A DNA stretch of 31,918 bases from DASSKO01 sp035690425. Lineage in GTDB: Bacteria > Actinomycetota > Actinomycetes > Propionibacteriales > Nocardioidaceae. Both the position numbers and the translations under genes were made by a program. The notes under the pieces are model-generated. The model worked only from the letters and a program-made list of their open reading frames with translations. It had not been told where the DNA came from and searched no databases. Positions 7,440-14,217 of this stretch are shown here, in pieces (the first letter of the stretch is position 1; every line of letters begins with the position of its first letter). The stretch lies in NCBI GenBank assembly GCA_035690425.1, contig DASSKO010000055.1, forward strand, positions 1 through 31,918. The letters are read 5' to 3'.

Positions 7440-8453
7440 ATGACTGATCTGGCACCCGCGGAGGGGGCTGCACAGCGAACGGCTGGGCGAGGAACCGACG
7501 AGCTGGAACAGCGGCTGGAAAGGTACCGAGTCGAGCTGACCGGCTTCTGTTATCGGATGCTCGGGTCGGCCTTCGAGGCAGAGGACGCCGTGCAGGACAC
7601 GCTCGTGCGGGCATGGCGCAGCGCCGATCGTTTCGAGGGCCGCGCGTCCCTGCGGTCCTGGCTGTACCGGATCGCGACCAACGTCTGTCTCGACATGCTG
7701 GGTGAGCGCCAGCGTCGCGCGCGGCCGATGGACCTCGCGGGAGCCAAGACCGCCGACGGACCACTGGGCACCGCACTACCGGAGGCGACCTGGATCCAGC
7801 CGATGCCCGACAGCCGGGTCGTGCCGACCGACGGCGACCCCGCCGACCTCGCCGTGTCGCGGGAGAGCGTCCGCCTCGCCTTCATGGCCGCGCTGCAACA
7901 TCTGCCGCCTCGGCAGCGAGCCGTCCTGATCCTGCGCGAGGTGCTGCGGTGGAAGGCGACCGAGGTCGCAGAGCTGCTCGACACCACCGTCGCGTCGGTC
8001 AACAGTGCGCTGCAGCGCGCCCGCGCGACCATCCACGCGAGCGATGTCACCGCCGGGTCCTCCCGCGCCATGGACGACACCGACCGGGAGCTGCTCGGAC
8101 GCTACGTCGCGGCGTTCGAGCGTTACGACATCGAGTCGCTGGTGTCGTTGCTGCACGACGACGCCACGTTGTCGATGCCGCCGTACGGGCTGTGGCTGCG
8201 CGGCCACCTCGACATCAGCCGGTGGCTGCTCGGGCCCGGCGCGGAGTGCCGCGGTTCGGTGCTGCTGCCGACCCGGGCGAACGGGCTGCCCGCCTTCGGG
8301 CAGTACCGCCCGAGTGGACCGGGCGGCCGGCACGAGCCGTGGGCGCTGCAGGTGATCGAGACCTCAGACGGCCGGGTCACCGGGATCAACTCGTTCCTCG
8401 ACACCGCGAGCCTCTTCCCGCTGTTCGGCCTGCCCGAGCATCCCACCACCTGA
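7440..8453 (+). CDS. ECF RNA polymerase sigma factor with SnoaL-like C-terminal domain
   Basis: The 337-aa protein has sigma region 2 at about residues 30-100 (GFCYRMLGSAFEAEDAVQDT, then SLRSWLYRIATNVCLDML), region 4 at about 150-195 (LPPRQRAVLILREVLRWKAT, then a helix-turn-helix ending ALQRARAT), and a C-terminal SnoaL-like domain of about 120 residues (LLGRYVAAFERYDIESLVSL onward). This is the layout of the SigG/TIGR02960-type ECF group, where the tail regulates the sigma factor itself and no separate anti-sigma gene is needed; none is seen here. ATG 7440 follows GAGGGGG. Its last 90 nt overlap the antisense STAS gene. Confidence 0.93.
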   Translation: MTDLAPAEGAAQRTAGRGTDELEQRLERYRVELTGFCYRMLGSAFEAEDAVQDTLVRAWRSADRFEGRASLRSWLYRIATNVCLDMLGERQRRARPMDLAGAKTADGPLGTALPEATWIQPMPDSRVVPTDGDPADLAVSRESVRLAFMAALQHLPPRQRAVLILREVLRWKATEVAELLDTTVASVNSALQRARATIHASDVTAGSSRAMDDTDRELLGRYVAAFERYDIESLVSLLHDDATLSMPPYGLWLRGHLDISRWLLGPGAECRGSVLLPTRANGLPAFGQYRPSGPGGRHEPWALQVIETSDGRVTGINSFLDTASLFPLFGLPEHPTT

Positions 8454-8792
8454 CACCGGATCCAGCAGCAGGTCGTGCAGGCCCACCACCGCCAACAGGT
8501 CGTGCAGATCCTGCTGCACCCGGCGCAACCGCAGGTCGCATCCGTGTCGCCGGCAGGCGAGCCGCAGCCGCGCCAGCGCATCCGCGGTCGCGACGTCCGG
8601 ATCCCGCAGTGCCCCGACGTCGCAGCCGAGCACGCTGAAACCCCTTTCGAGCAGCGCCTCGACCCGCTGCTCGAGCGCGTCGGCGTCCCCTGGAGCCACC
8701 CGCCCGGCAAGGGACAGAGAGCGGACGTGCGGTGCGTGCCGGACCCGTCGCACGCTCAGCCGGAGGCTCGAAGACCTCCCGAGATGTGTCAC
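8364..8792 (-). CDS. STAS-domain protein (anti-sigma factor antagonist-like)
   Basis: The 142-aa product has a STAS-type pattern: RSLSLAGRVAPGDADALEQR as the first strand and helix, SVLGCDVGALRDPDVATADA where antagonists carry the central DxxxxxxxD/S motif, and DLHDLLAVVGLHDLLLD before a charged tail (QAEQREEARGVEE) often seen in actinobacterial STAS proteins. The canonical phosphoacceptor Ser is not obvious (the site reads DPDVAT). The GTG start at 8792 is chosen because AGGAGGGGAGG lies 6 nt upstream; the frame runs open to 8906. The 3' end overlaps the sigma gene by 90 nt on the opposite strand. Its partner kinase or sigma factor is unknown. Confidence 0.75.
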   Translation of the reverse strand: MTHLGRSSSLRLSVRRVRHAPHVRSLSLAGRVAPGDADALEQRVEALLERGFSVLGCDVGALRDPDVATADALARLRLACRRHGCDLRLRRVQQDLHDLLAVVGLHDLLLDPVSGGGMLGQAEQREEARGVEERVDPGDPAV

Positions 8793-8910
8793 GTTCGGCC
8801 TCCCCTCCTGACCACACAGACCGGGGTACGGCGAGAAACTCATCGCGACCGCTGAGCCGAGTGCGGCCAGCGAACGCGCGGCAACCGCCGAGACGTATTC
8901 AATCAAATGG

Positions 8911-8958
8911 TTGACGACACCGGCCGACGGCCATAGCGTGGTTGTAAACCAACTGGTT
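8911..8958 (+). promoter_or_regulatory. ArsR gene promoter and operator (first ArsR-SRPBCC pair)
   Basis: TTGACG (8911-8916) and TAGCGT (8934-8939) are separated by 17 nt, a good housekeeping-type promoter. Just downstream AACCA-AC-TGGTT (8947-8958) is a perfect dyad placed to block elongation or initiation, and TGGTTGA also occurs at 8908-8914 over the -35. These are likely autoregulatory sites of the ArsR protein. Confidence 0.6.
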
Positions 8959-8979
8959 GATCAAGGAGGAGGTAGCCCG

Positions 8980-9354
8980 ATGCCGCAGGACCCGCTGTCC
9001 CGGGCGTTCGCGGCGCTGGCGGATCCGACGCGGCGCGACATCGTCGCCCGGCTGGCCGCAGGTGACGCCGGGGTCGGTGAGCTGGCAGCGCCGTACGACG
9101 TCTCGGTCCAGGCGGTGTCGAAGCACCTGAAGGTCCTGGAGGAAGCCGGGCTGGTCACCAGGAGCCGGGAGGCCCAGCGCCGGCCGTGCCACCTCGAGGC
9201 AGAGGTCTTCGACTTGATGACCAAGTGGATCGAGCGGTACCGGCGGGAGGCCGACGACCGGTTCCAGCGCCTCGACGCCGTGCTCGCCCACATGGACGCC
9301 GACGAGAACCAGCAGCAACCACCTGACGACGCCAGGAGAGGGGAAGCATCATGA
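8980..9354 (+). CDS. ArsR-family transcriptional regulator, copy 1
   Basis: The 124-aa winged-helix protein begins MPQDPLSRAFAALADPTRRD, the characteristic ArsR N-terminus, and has recognition helix VSVQAVSKHLKVLEEAGLVT. No metal-binding CxC motif is present, so it belongs to the non-metal group that is usually paired with an SRPBCC/AHSA1 partner. The ATG at 8980 follows AAGGAGGAGG. It overlaps the SRPBCC gene by 4 nt, so the two are made together. It probably represses its own operon through the dyad at 8947-8958; the ligand is unknown. Confidence 0.93.
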   Translation: MPQDPLSRAFAALADPTRRDIVARLAAGDAGVGELAAPYDVSVQAVSKHLKVLEEAGLVTRSREAQRRPCHLEAEVFDLMTKWIERYRREADDRFQRLDAVLAHMDADENQQQPPDDARRGEAS

Positions 9355-9839
9355 CCGACACGACCACCCACGAGACCGAGATCTACGCCGATCCCACCCT
9401 TCCGACGATCAGGGTCGTCCGGGAGTTCGACGCCTCCCCCGACCGGGTCTTCCGCGCGTGGACCGACCCCGAGCTGGTCACCCAGTGGATGGGTCCGCGC
9501 GACGTCACGATGCAGATCGAGCAGTGGGACGCACGCACCGGAGGCAGCTGGCGCTATCGCGCCGTGCGCGACGACCTCGACGTGGGGTTCTTCGGGTCCT
9601 TCCACGAGGTCCGCCCGCATGAACGGCTCGTGCAGACGTTCACCTTCGAGGGTGAGCCCGACGGCGTCAGCCTCGATACGATGACGTTCGAGGCCCGGCC
9701 CGGCGGGCGGACCCGAATCACGGGGCTTTCCGTCGTGGAGTCGATGGAGATCCGCGACGCCATCATCGCGAGCGGCATGGAAGTCGGGGTCGTAGAGGGT
9801 TATCAGAAACTCGACGAGCTGCTGGCGGAGCAGTCGTGA
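9351..9839 (+). CDS. SRPBCC (AHSA1-like) protein, copy 1
   Basis: The 162-aa protein has the START/Bet v1 fold: IRVVREFDASPDRVFRAWTD at the N-terminus, then TQWMGPRDVTMQIEQWDART, GGSWRY, and a C-terminal helix MEVGVVEGYQKLDELL. Such proteins bind small hydrophobic ligands in a deep cavity, and family members next to an ArsR gene are thought to take part in ligand sensing or detoxification. It overlaps the ArsR stop by 4 nt and ends only 7 nt from the convergent carbonic anhydrase gene. Confidence 0.9.
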   Translation: MTDTTTHETEIYADPTLPTIRVVREFDASPDRVFRAWTDPELVTQWMGPRDVTMQIEQWDARTGGSWRYRAVRDDLDVGFFGSFHEVRPHERLVQTFTFEGEPDGVSLDTMTFEARPGGRTRITGLSVVESMEIRDAIIASGMEVGVVEGYQKLDELLAEQS

Positions 9840-9846
9840 CCGGCGC

Positions 9847-10359
9847 TCAGGTCACTGGCTGCAGCAGGCCGGTACCGACGTCGTAGAGGAAACCGCCGAC
9901 CGCGACCGAGGAGTCGATCAGCGGATGGGCGCGTACCTTGGCCACGTCGTCGTTGATGCTCCCGACTTGGTCGGTGATCATACCGATCGTCATCCACGAC
10001 GCGTCCTCGCCGCTCGCGTCGGCCAGGCGCTGCCGCAGCTGCTGTTCACTGGTCGAGGCCATCGCGCAACGGGTGTGCTGGACCACCAGGATCCGGGTGA
10101 CGCCCAGCAGGTTGGCAGCGATGGCCAGCGCGACGAGCGCCTGGTCGGTCACCCGGCCGCCGGGATTGCGCAGGATCTTCGCATCGCCTGGAGCCAGACC
10201 GATCATGCCGAGTGGGTCGACGCGCGAGTCCATGCACGTCACCATCGCGACACCGGCACGTGCGACGCCCTCGAGGCCGGAGAGCGAGAAGCTTTTGGCG
10301 AACGACTGATTCGCGGCGAGGAGGTCATCGAAGGCAGGGTGCTCGGCGCGCTCGGTCAC
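9847..10359 (-). CDS. Beta-class carbonic anhydrase
   Basis: The 170-aa enzyme interconverts CO2 and bicarbonate with a zinc ion. Zinc ligands are Cys42 in TCMDSR, His95 and Cys98 in VQHTRCAM; the Asp44-Arg46 dyad of the active site is present. RNPGGRVTD (64-72) is also typical. The size fits the short plant-independent bacterial beta-CA subgroup. The GTG at 10359 has TATCGT ending 6 nt upstream on the minus strand, suggesting a leaderless message. It is convergent with the ArsR-SRPBCC operon. Confidence 0.93.
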   Translation of the reverse strand: MTERAEHPAFDDLLAANQSFAKSFSLSGLEGVARAGVAMVTCMDSRVDPLGMIGLAPGDAKILRNPGGRVTDQALVALAIAANLLGVTRILVVQHTRCAMASTSEQQLRQRLADASGEDASWMTIGMITDQVGSINDDVAKVRAHPLIDSSVAVGGFLYDVGTGLLQPVT

Positions 10360-10702
10360 GCAGCCACGATATCGCCCGGCGCGGTATCGCCCTGCACCGG
10401 TGCCTTCTCACCGCCCCCGCGGTCTCCCAGGTGATCAGGTCGACTGGGCGACGCAGGTAGACGCCGACGACGTGGGCGGGCGGATGAGGCAGTCCGAGAG
10501 ATCGCTCATGCTGCCCGAGAGATCGCTGAGGCAGGCCAAGAGATACGGGTACCGCTACCCCATGCGTGGGAGACATCGACGATGCGCCGGATGGATGGGA
10601 TAGGCACATCCATACCTCGCGGCCGCCCGTGTTGACAGCCCGGAGGCATTGTCGCGAGCTCACCCCCGCAGGCACGCCAACCGCACCGACCGAGGAGACC
10701 TT
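10360..10702. other. 343-nt intergenic region with three 21-bp-spaced repeats
   Basis: No convincing gene is seen. The left end holds the carbonic anhydrase promoter. At 10494, 10515 and 10536 three copies of CC(G/A)AGAGAT recur exactly 21 bp apart, the first two extended to a 13-nt match CCGAGAGATCGCT. A lone TTGACA (10632-10637) upstream of the ABM gene lacks a good -10. Open frames here are short and differ in composition from the real genes. Confidence 0.5.
10494..10544. repeat. Three direct repeats with 21-bp period
   Basis: CCGAGAGATCGCT occurs at 10494-10506 and 10515-10527, and CCAAGAGAT at 10536-10544. The period of 21 bp equals two helical turns, so the copies lie on the same DNA face, as in iterons or cooperative operators. 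Confidence 0.6.
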
Positions 10703-11035
10703 TTGATCTTCATCACTGCCAAGTTCCGCGTCCGGCCCGAGCACGCCGACCAATGGCCGGAGACCGCCGGCGAGTTCACCCAGGCGACGCGCAGCGAGCC
10801 CGGCTGCCTGTGGTTCCAGTGGTCTCGCAGCCTCGACGACCCGACCGAGTATGTGCTGGTCGAGGCCTTCCGTGACGAGGAGGCAGGCGCCGCGCACGTG
10901 CAGTCCCCGCACTTCAAGGCCGCGCAGGAAACCCTGCCACCGCACCTGGCCGAGACTCCGCGGGTCATCAACGCCATGATCCCGGACGACGACTGGTCAG
11001 CGCTGGGCGAGATGGCGGTGCCCGAGCGGGGCTGA
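10703..11035 (+). CDS. Antibiotic biosynthesis monooxygenase (ABM) domain protein
   Basis: The 110-aa protein has the dimeric alpha+beta barrel ABM fold: IFITAKFRVRPEHADQWPET, then SEPGCLWFQWSRSLDDPTEY and VLVEAFRDEEAGAAHVQSPH, and HFKAAQETLPPHLAETPRV. Such proteins oxidise phenolic or quinone-like substrates or act as heme-degrading or small-ligand enzymes; the substrate here is unknown. The start is the TTG at 10703, with GAGGAG 5 nt upstream; no ATG or GTG lies between this point and the strong homology. It is a single-gene unit on this strand. Confidence 0.85.
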   Translation: MIFITAKFRVRPEHADQWPETAGEFTQATRSEPGCLWFQWSRSLDDPTEYVLVEAFRDEEAGAAHVQSPHFKAAQETLPPHLAETPRVINAMIPDDDWSALGEMAVPERG

Positions 11036-11098
11036 CCCTCGGCGCCGGACGACGGCTTCCGGGTGCCGACTCGGCCCAGCTCGACTAACGTGGGCAGG

Positions 11099-11566
11099 GT
11101 GCGCCTACCCGTCCCGGGTCCTCGTGATCTGCTGAGCGTGCTCGAGCGTGGTGCCGACTCGGTCGAGCAGCTGCTAAGCGCCGCACCCAGACTCGTCGGC
11201 CTTCTTGCTGATGCCGAGCAGCTGCTAGCACGGGTCGACAGGCTGGTCGACCGACTCACGGCGCTGGTCGACGCGACAGAACCCGCACTCGTCAGCCTGC
11301 AGCCCACGCTCGAGCGACTGGCCGAGACGACCGACCCGCGGGAGGTCGACTCGCTCGTTGGTCTTGTCGACCTGCTGCCGAGCCTTGCGCACAAGATGGA
11401 GGTCGACGTTGTGCCGGTGCTGGACAGCCTGAGCACGGTCGCACCAGACGTCCACGACCTGCTCGACGTGACCCGGGAGCTGAACGAGATGCTGGGCGCC
11501 GTACCGGGTCTTGGCCGGGTCAAGAAGCGGATCGACGAGGAGCAGCTCGCCGAGGGCCGCGGCTGA
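11099..11566 (+). CDS. Helical, Leu-rich hypothetical protein
   Basis: The 155-aa protein starts RLPVPGPRDLLSVLERGADS and consists of heptad-like Leu/Val repeats (VEQLLSAAPRLVGLLADAEQ, then LLARVDRLVDRLTALVDATE), ending in a basic-acidic tail (KKRIDEEQ). No transmembrane segment or enzyme motif is seen; it looks like an amphipathic helical or coiled-coil protein similar to actinobacterial proteins starting with (R/K)LPxxPGPRD. GTG 11099 is chosen because TAACGT ends 7 nt upstream, fitting a leaderless start; an alternative GTG is at 11063. Confidence 0.65.
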   Translation: MRLPVPGPRDLLSVLERGADSVEQLLSAAPRLVGLLADAEQLLARVDRLVDRLTALVDATEPALVSLQPTLERLAETTDPREVDSLVGLVDLLPSLAHKMEVDVVPVLDSLSTVAPDVHDLLDVTRELNEMLGAVPGLGRVKKRIDEEQLAEGRG

Positions 11567-11568
11567 GC

Positions 11569-11607
11569 GACGCGAGTCAGTTGCGAAGGGTTGGGTCAGG
11601 TCGCGTC
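11569..11607. terminator. Possible bidirectional hairpin between convergent genes
   Basis: GACGCGA (11569-11575) and TCGCGTC (11601-11607) form a perfect 7-bp inverted repeat with a 25-nt loop, located exactly between the convergent stops at 11566 and 11606. It lacks a U-tract, so its terminator role is uncertain. Confidence 0.35.
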
Positions 11608-11986
11608 ACCCGCTGGACCCGTCCGACCCTGCACCGGCAACGATCAGCAGCGTGAGGGCCACCAGCACCGCGACGAACAGCACCGCACTGGCCACGGCGG
11701 GTCCCAGTCCGTGGTGCCCGGTGATCGGCCGTCCGCCCTCGATCTCACTGTTCACCCGGCGGTAGCGAAGCGTGCCGTAGAGCAGGCCGACGGCACCGAC
11801 CGCGATCAGCACCGCGCCCGCAGCGAGCGCAGCCGTCCCGCCGCTCCGGGCGAACTGGGCGATCGCCAGCCCGAGCACCATGACGTTCGCGGCGGTGCGC
11901 AGCCACGCCAGGTAGGTGCGTTCGCTGGCCAGCAGGTCCCGGGTACGGCTCAGAGCGGCTCCGTCCGGATCGCTGGTCTGTCCCAT
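11606..11986 (-). CDS. DUF202 (YidH-like) membrane protein
   Basis: The 126-aa protein carries the DUF202 hallmark RTYLAWLRTAANVMVLGLAI near residue 23, followed by two more hydrophobic segments (about 51-70, ALAAGAVLIAVGAVGLLYG, and 98-118, AVASAVLFVAVLVALTLLIV). Three membrane helices are expected. E. coli YidH and yeast Vtc1 belong to this fold group; the role here is unknown. The ATG at 11986 is preceded by GGAGAAGCGGAGC. It is convergent with the helical protein gene. Confidence 0.9.
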   Translation of the reverse strand: MGQTSDPDGAALSRTRDLLASERTYLAWLRTAANVMVLGLAIAQFARSGGTAALAAGAVLIAVGAVGLLYGTLRYRRVNSEIEGGRPITGHHGLGPAVASAVLFVAVLVALTLLIVAGAGSDGSSG

Positions 11987-12127
11987 GCTCCGCTTCTCCC
12001 GCAGGCCGCGCTACCGCCCGTTGCCCACGCGTTCGAAGGCCGTCGATCGACAGGTTGCCAGCCAGGGCATAGGGGTACCGCGGTGAAATCTACGGACATC
12101 GCCTGATGCGGACAACTGGAGGATCCG

Positions 12128-12604
12128 ATGACTTCGATGATCACGGACCGACACAGCCCGGTCACGGCCGCCGGGGAAGGCAAGGGCGCCTGGCTGGCGA
12201 CTCTGGAGCAGGGCGCGAACGTGCTGCAGTGCGTCCTCTTCGACGGCAACACCAAGGAGGCGAACCTCATCGGCATCGAGCACATCGTCTCCGAGGGGAT
12301 GTTCGACATGCTGCCGGCGCAGGAGAAGGACTACTGGCATCCGCACAACTTCGAGATCCCGTCCGCCCAGCTGGTGGCACCGGGCCTACCGGACGCCGCG
12401 GAACAGGCGCTCCTGAAGCTGCTGATGAACTCGTACGGCAAGACGTGGCACACCTGGCACACGGGCCGCCACGACGCCCAACCCGGCCATGACCTGCCGT
12501 TGGGCGACCCGAAGCTGATGGGGTTGGACACCGCGAAAGCACGACGAGCGGCAGCGATATCTGGACCACGCTCATCCGCAACGCGGGGTGGACGCGATGG
12601 CTGA
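12128..12604 (+). CDS. Short DUF1264 family protein
   Basis: The 158-aa protein has the DUF1264 core: ANLIGIEHIVSEGMFDMLPA, then EKDYWHPHNFEIPSAQLVAP, SYGKTWHTWHT and LPLGDPKLM. DUF1264 includes plant oil-body-associated proteins; the bacterial function is unknown. Compared with the usual family layout the N-terminal segment with HQH and FHxYADD is missing, and the segment after PKLM is very short (GLDTAKARRAAA follows directly), so an internal deletion is likely. ATG 12128 follows GGAGGAT. The gene may be a shortened working copy or a decaying one. It is 24 nt from the convergent SRPBCC gene. Confidence 0.75.
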   Translation: MTSMITDRHSPVTAAGEGKGAWLATLEQGANVLQCVLFDGNTKEANLIGIEHIVSEGMFDMLPAQEKDYWHPHNFEIPSAQLVAPGLPDAAEQALLKLLMNSYGKTWHTWHTGRHDAQPGHDLPLGDPKLMGLDTAKARRAAAISGPRSSATRGGRDG

Positions 12605-12628
12605 CCAGTTCGCGGTAGCCGGCCGCCG

Positions 12629-13051
12629 TCAAGGCATCCGCTCGCACCATGACTTCAGTCCCTGCACCTCCATCTGCAGATATCTGTTCGTCAGTCCTCG
12701 GGTCAGCCGGCCCACCACGGCCCCCAGCATCGCGGTCTGGTCCAGTCGTGCGGTGGCGCGGCTGCCCTCGCCGTCCGGATGCACATAGTGGCCGCCCACG
12801 GTCGTCAGCCCGGGCGCCTTGCTGACCCAGACGAAGTGGCGGCCTGGTTCCAACTCGGTCACCGTCCACACGGCTCTCGGCAGCTTCGGCTGCACGATCC
12901 TGGCCCGTGACCCGACCGTAAGCGGTCCGGAGTCCAGGCGCTCGACCGAGGTCACGGACTCGGTCCACTCCGGCCATCGCTCGACGTCGGCGTACACGTC
13001 CCAGACACGCTCGGGCGGGGCGGCGATCACACCGGAGGCCTCGAATCTCAT
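12629..13051 (-). CDS. SRPBCC (polyketide cyclase/dehydrase-like) protein
   Basis: The 140-aa protein starts MRFEASGVIAAPPERVWDVY and continues DVERWPEWTESVTSVERLDS, the typical START-like beta-strand and helix pattern of polyketide cyclase/dehydrase relatives. The C-terminus GAVVGRLTRGLTNRYLQMEV forms the long helix over the ligand pocket. It probably binds a hydrophobic ligand; the actual one is unknown. It is divergent from the methyltransferase gene across about 124 nt. Confidence 0.88.
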   Translation of the reverse strand: MRFEASGVIAAPPERVWDVYADVERWPEWTESVTSVERLDSGPLTVGSRARIVQPKLPRAVWTVTELEPGRHFVWVSKAPGLTTVGGHYVHPDGEGSRATARLDQTAMLGAVVGRLTRGLTNRYLQMEVQGLKSWCERMP

Positions 13052-13140
13052 GCAACCACTGGTACGCCGACCACGGCAGCTTGGCTACGTGCTGAGCGTC
13101 CTCGACTCGACTGTCCTGATCGACTTCGCTGACGTATGCA

Positions 13141-13169
13141 TTGACCGGACCGACAGAGTTGGCTTGAGT
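13141..13169 (+). promoter_or_regulatory. Promoter candidate of the methyltransferase gene
   Basis: TTGACC (13141-13146), 17 nt, then TTGAGT (13164-13169). The methyltransferase ATG is 6 nt downstream, so transcription would begin at or near the start codon. Confidence 0.45.
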
Positions 13170-13175
13170 GGGGCC

Positions 13176-13955
13176 ATGCAGTTCGCGGCCCCCGCCGAGC
13201 ACTACGACCGCTTCATGGGCCGCTACGCGCCGGCGCTCGGTCCGGCGCTCGCCGATGCGGCCGGCGTGACATCCGGCATGCGGGTCGTCGACGTGGGCTG
13301 CGGGCCCGGCGGGCTCACCAGTGAGCTCGTCGCGCGCGTCGGCGCGGCGAACGTCGCGGCCATCGACCCGGCATCGCAGTTCGCCGCGGCGTGTCGTGAC
13401 CGCAACCCAGGCACCGACGTCCGCGAAGGCGTAGCGGAGGAGCTTCCGTGGGCCGGCGGAGAGTTCGATGCTGCGCTCTCCTCACTCGTGATCGGCTTCA
13501 TGCGCGACCCCGACCAAGGCGTGCGGGAGATGACGCGCGTCACCCGGCCGGGCGGCACGGTTGCCGCCTGCATGTGGGACACCGCGTCGGGTGGCATGAC
13601 GATGCTGCGCATGTTCTGGACCGCCGTACGGCGGATCGACCCGGGCGTCGAGGGGGAGGGCCAGATGGCCGGCACCGCGGAGGGCGACATCGCACGACGG
13701 TTCAGGGACGCCGGCTTGGAAGACGTGGTCGGTCTGGCACTCACGGCGCGCGCCGACTATGCGGACTTCGACGACTTCTGGGAGCCCTTCACGTTCGCGG
13801 TCGGTCCCGCCGGCCAGTACCTGCACTCGTTGCCCGCTGACCAGCAGGCAGCAGTGCGTGAAGCCTGCCGGGAGGCGCTGCCCGAGGGAGCCTTCTCACT
13901 CGATGCCCGCGCCTGGTGCGCGACCGGCACCGTTGCCGTCGATGCTCGTCGGTGA
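13176..13955 (+). CDS. SAM-dependent class I methyltransferase
   Basis: The 259-aa protein has SAM-binding motif I at about residues 41-47 (VVDVGCGPGG), an acidic residue after strand 2 (AAIDPAS), motif for the adenine pocket (EGVAEELPWAGGEFDAALSS) and VTRPGGTVAACMWDT as post-motif III. It therefore has the ubiquinone/menaquinone-type (UbiE-like) class I fold, and starts AAPAEHYDRFMGRYAPALGP. Substrate unknown. The frame extends upstream, but ATG 13176 fits the family start and the promoter; GAGTGGGG lies just upstream. A 262-nt intergenic stretch follows it, with no clear gene. Confidence 0.9.
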   Translation: MQFAAPAEHYDRFMGRYAPALGPALADAAGVTSGMRVVDVGCGPGGLTSELVARVGAANVAAIDPASQFAAACRDRNPGTDVREGVAEELPWAGGEFDAALSSLVIGFMRDPDQGVREMTRVTRPGGTVAACMWDTASGGMTMLRMFWTAVRRIDPGVEGEGQMAGTAEGDIARRFRDAGLEDVVGLALTARADYADFDDFWEPFTFAVGPAGQYLHSLPADQQAAVREACREALPEGAFSLDARAWCATGTVAVDARR

Positions 13956-14217
13956 GGGCGGCCCGCAGCTGCCGCACGTCGAACTCGTCCAGGCCGCCGT
14001 CGCGCGGCATCAGGCACAGTCCCAGCGGTACCCGATGCCGTCCCCGTAGCCGCCCCTGACGCTCACTGGCCGGTGCGGACGAGGCGCCGCCCGGGGCAGC
14101 GGCGGACGACACAGGCGTCCATAATCCGGTGATGCGGTCTCCATCATGTGCGCCGTCCCGCGGCTGTTGCTCCTCGTGAGGCGCAACTCGCTCAGCCGCT
14201 CGCCGCGGAGCTCGGCC

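Noticed and set aside
7342..7776. Minus-strand frame across the sigma-gene start
   Set aside because: Antisense to the sigma gene and its promoter; Arg/Pro-rich, with no motif. Its C-terminus is only the translated dispersed repeat.
10494..10544. CRISPR array
   Set aside because: Only three short, diverging repeats with 8-12 nt between them; spacers are far too short and no cas gene is present.
10325..10945. Minus-strand open frame of about 206 codons in the intergenic region
   Set aside because: Part overlaps the carbonic anhydrase promoter and the ABM gene in antisense, has no domain, and its heptad-like pattern is simply the 21-bp repeats being translated.
12267..13202. Long minus-strand frame of about 311 codons
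   Set aside because: It is a shadow of the DUF1264 and SRPBCC genes, with Arg-rich composition and no domain.
13956..14217. Short minus-strand frame ending GGYGDGIGYRWDCA
   Set aside because: It is Arg/Pro-rich, lacks a good start and ribosome-binding site, and matches no family I know; probably antisense noise, although the ending looks protein-like.
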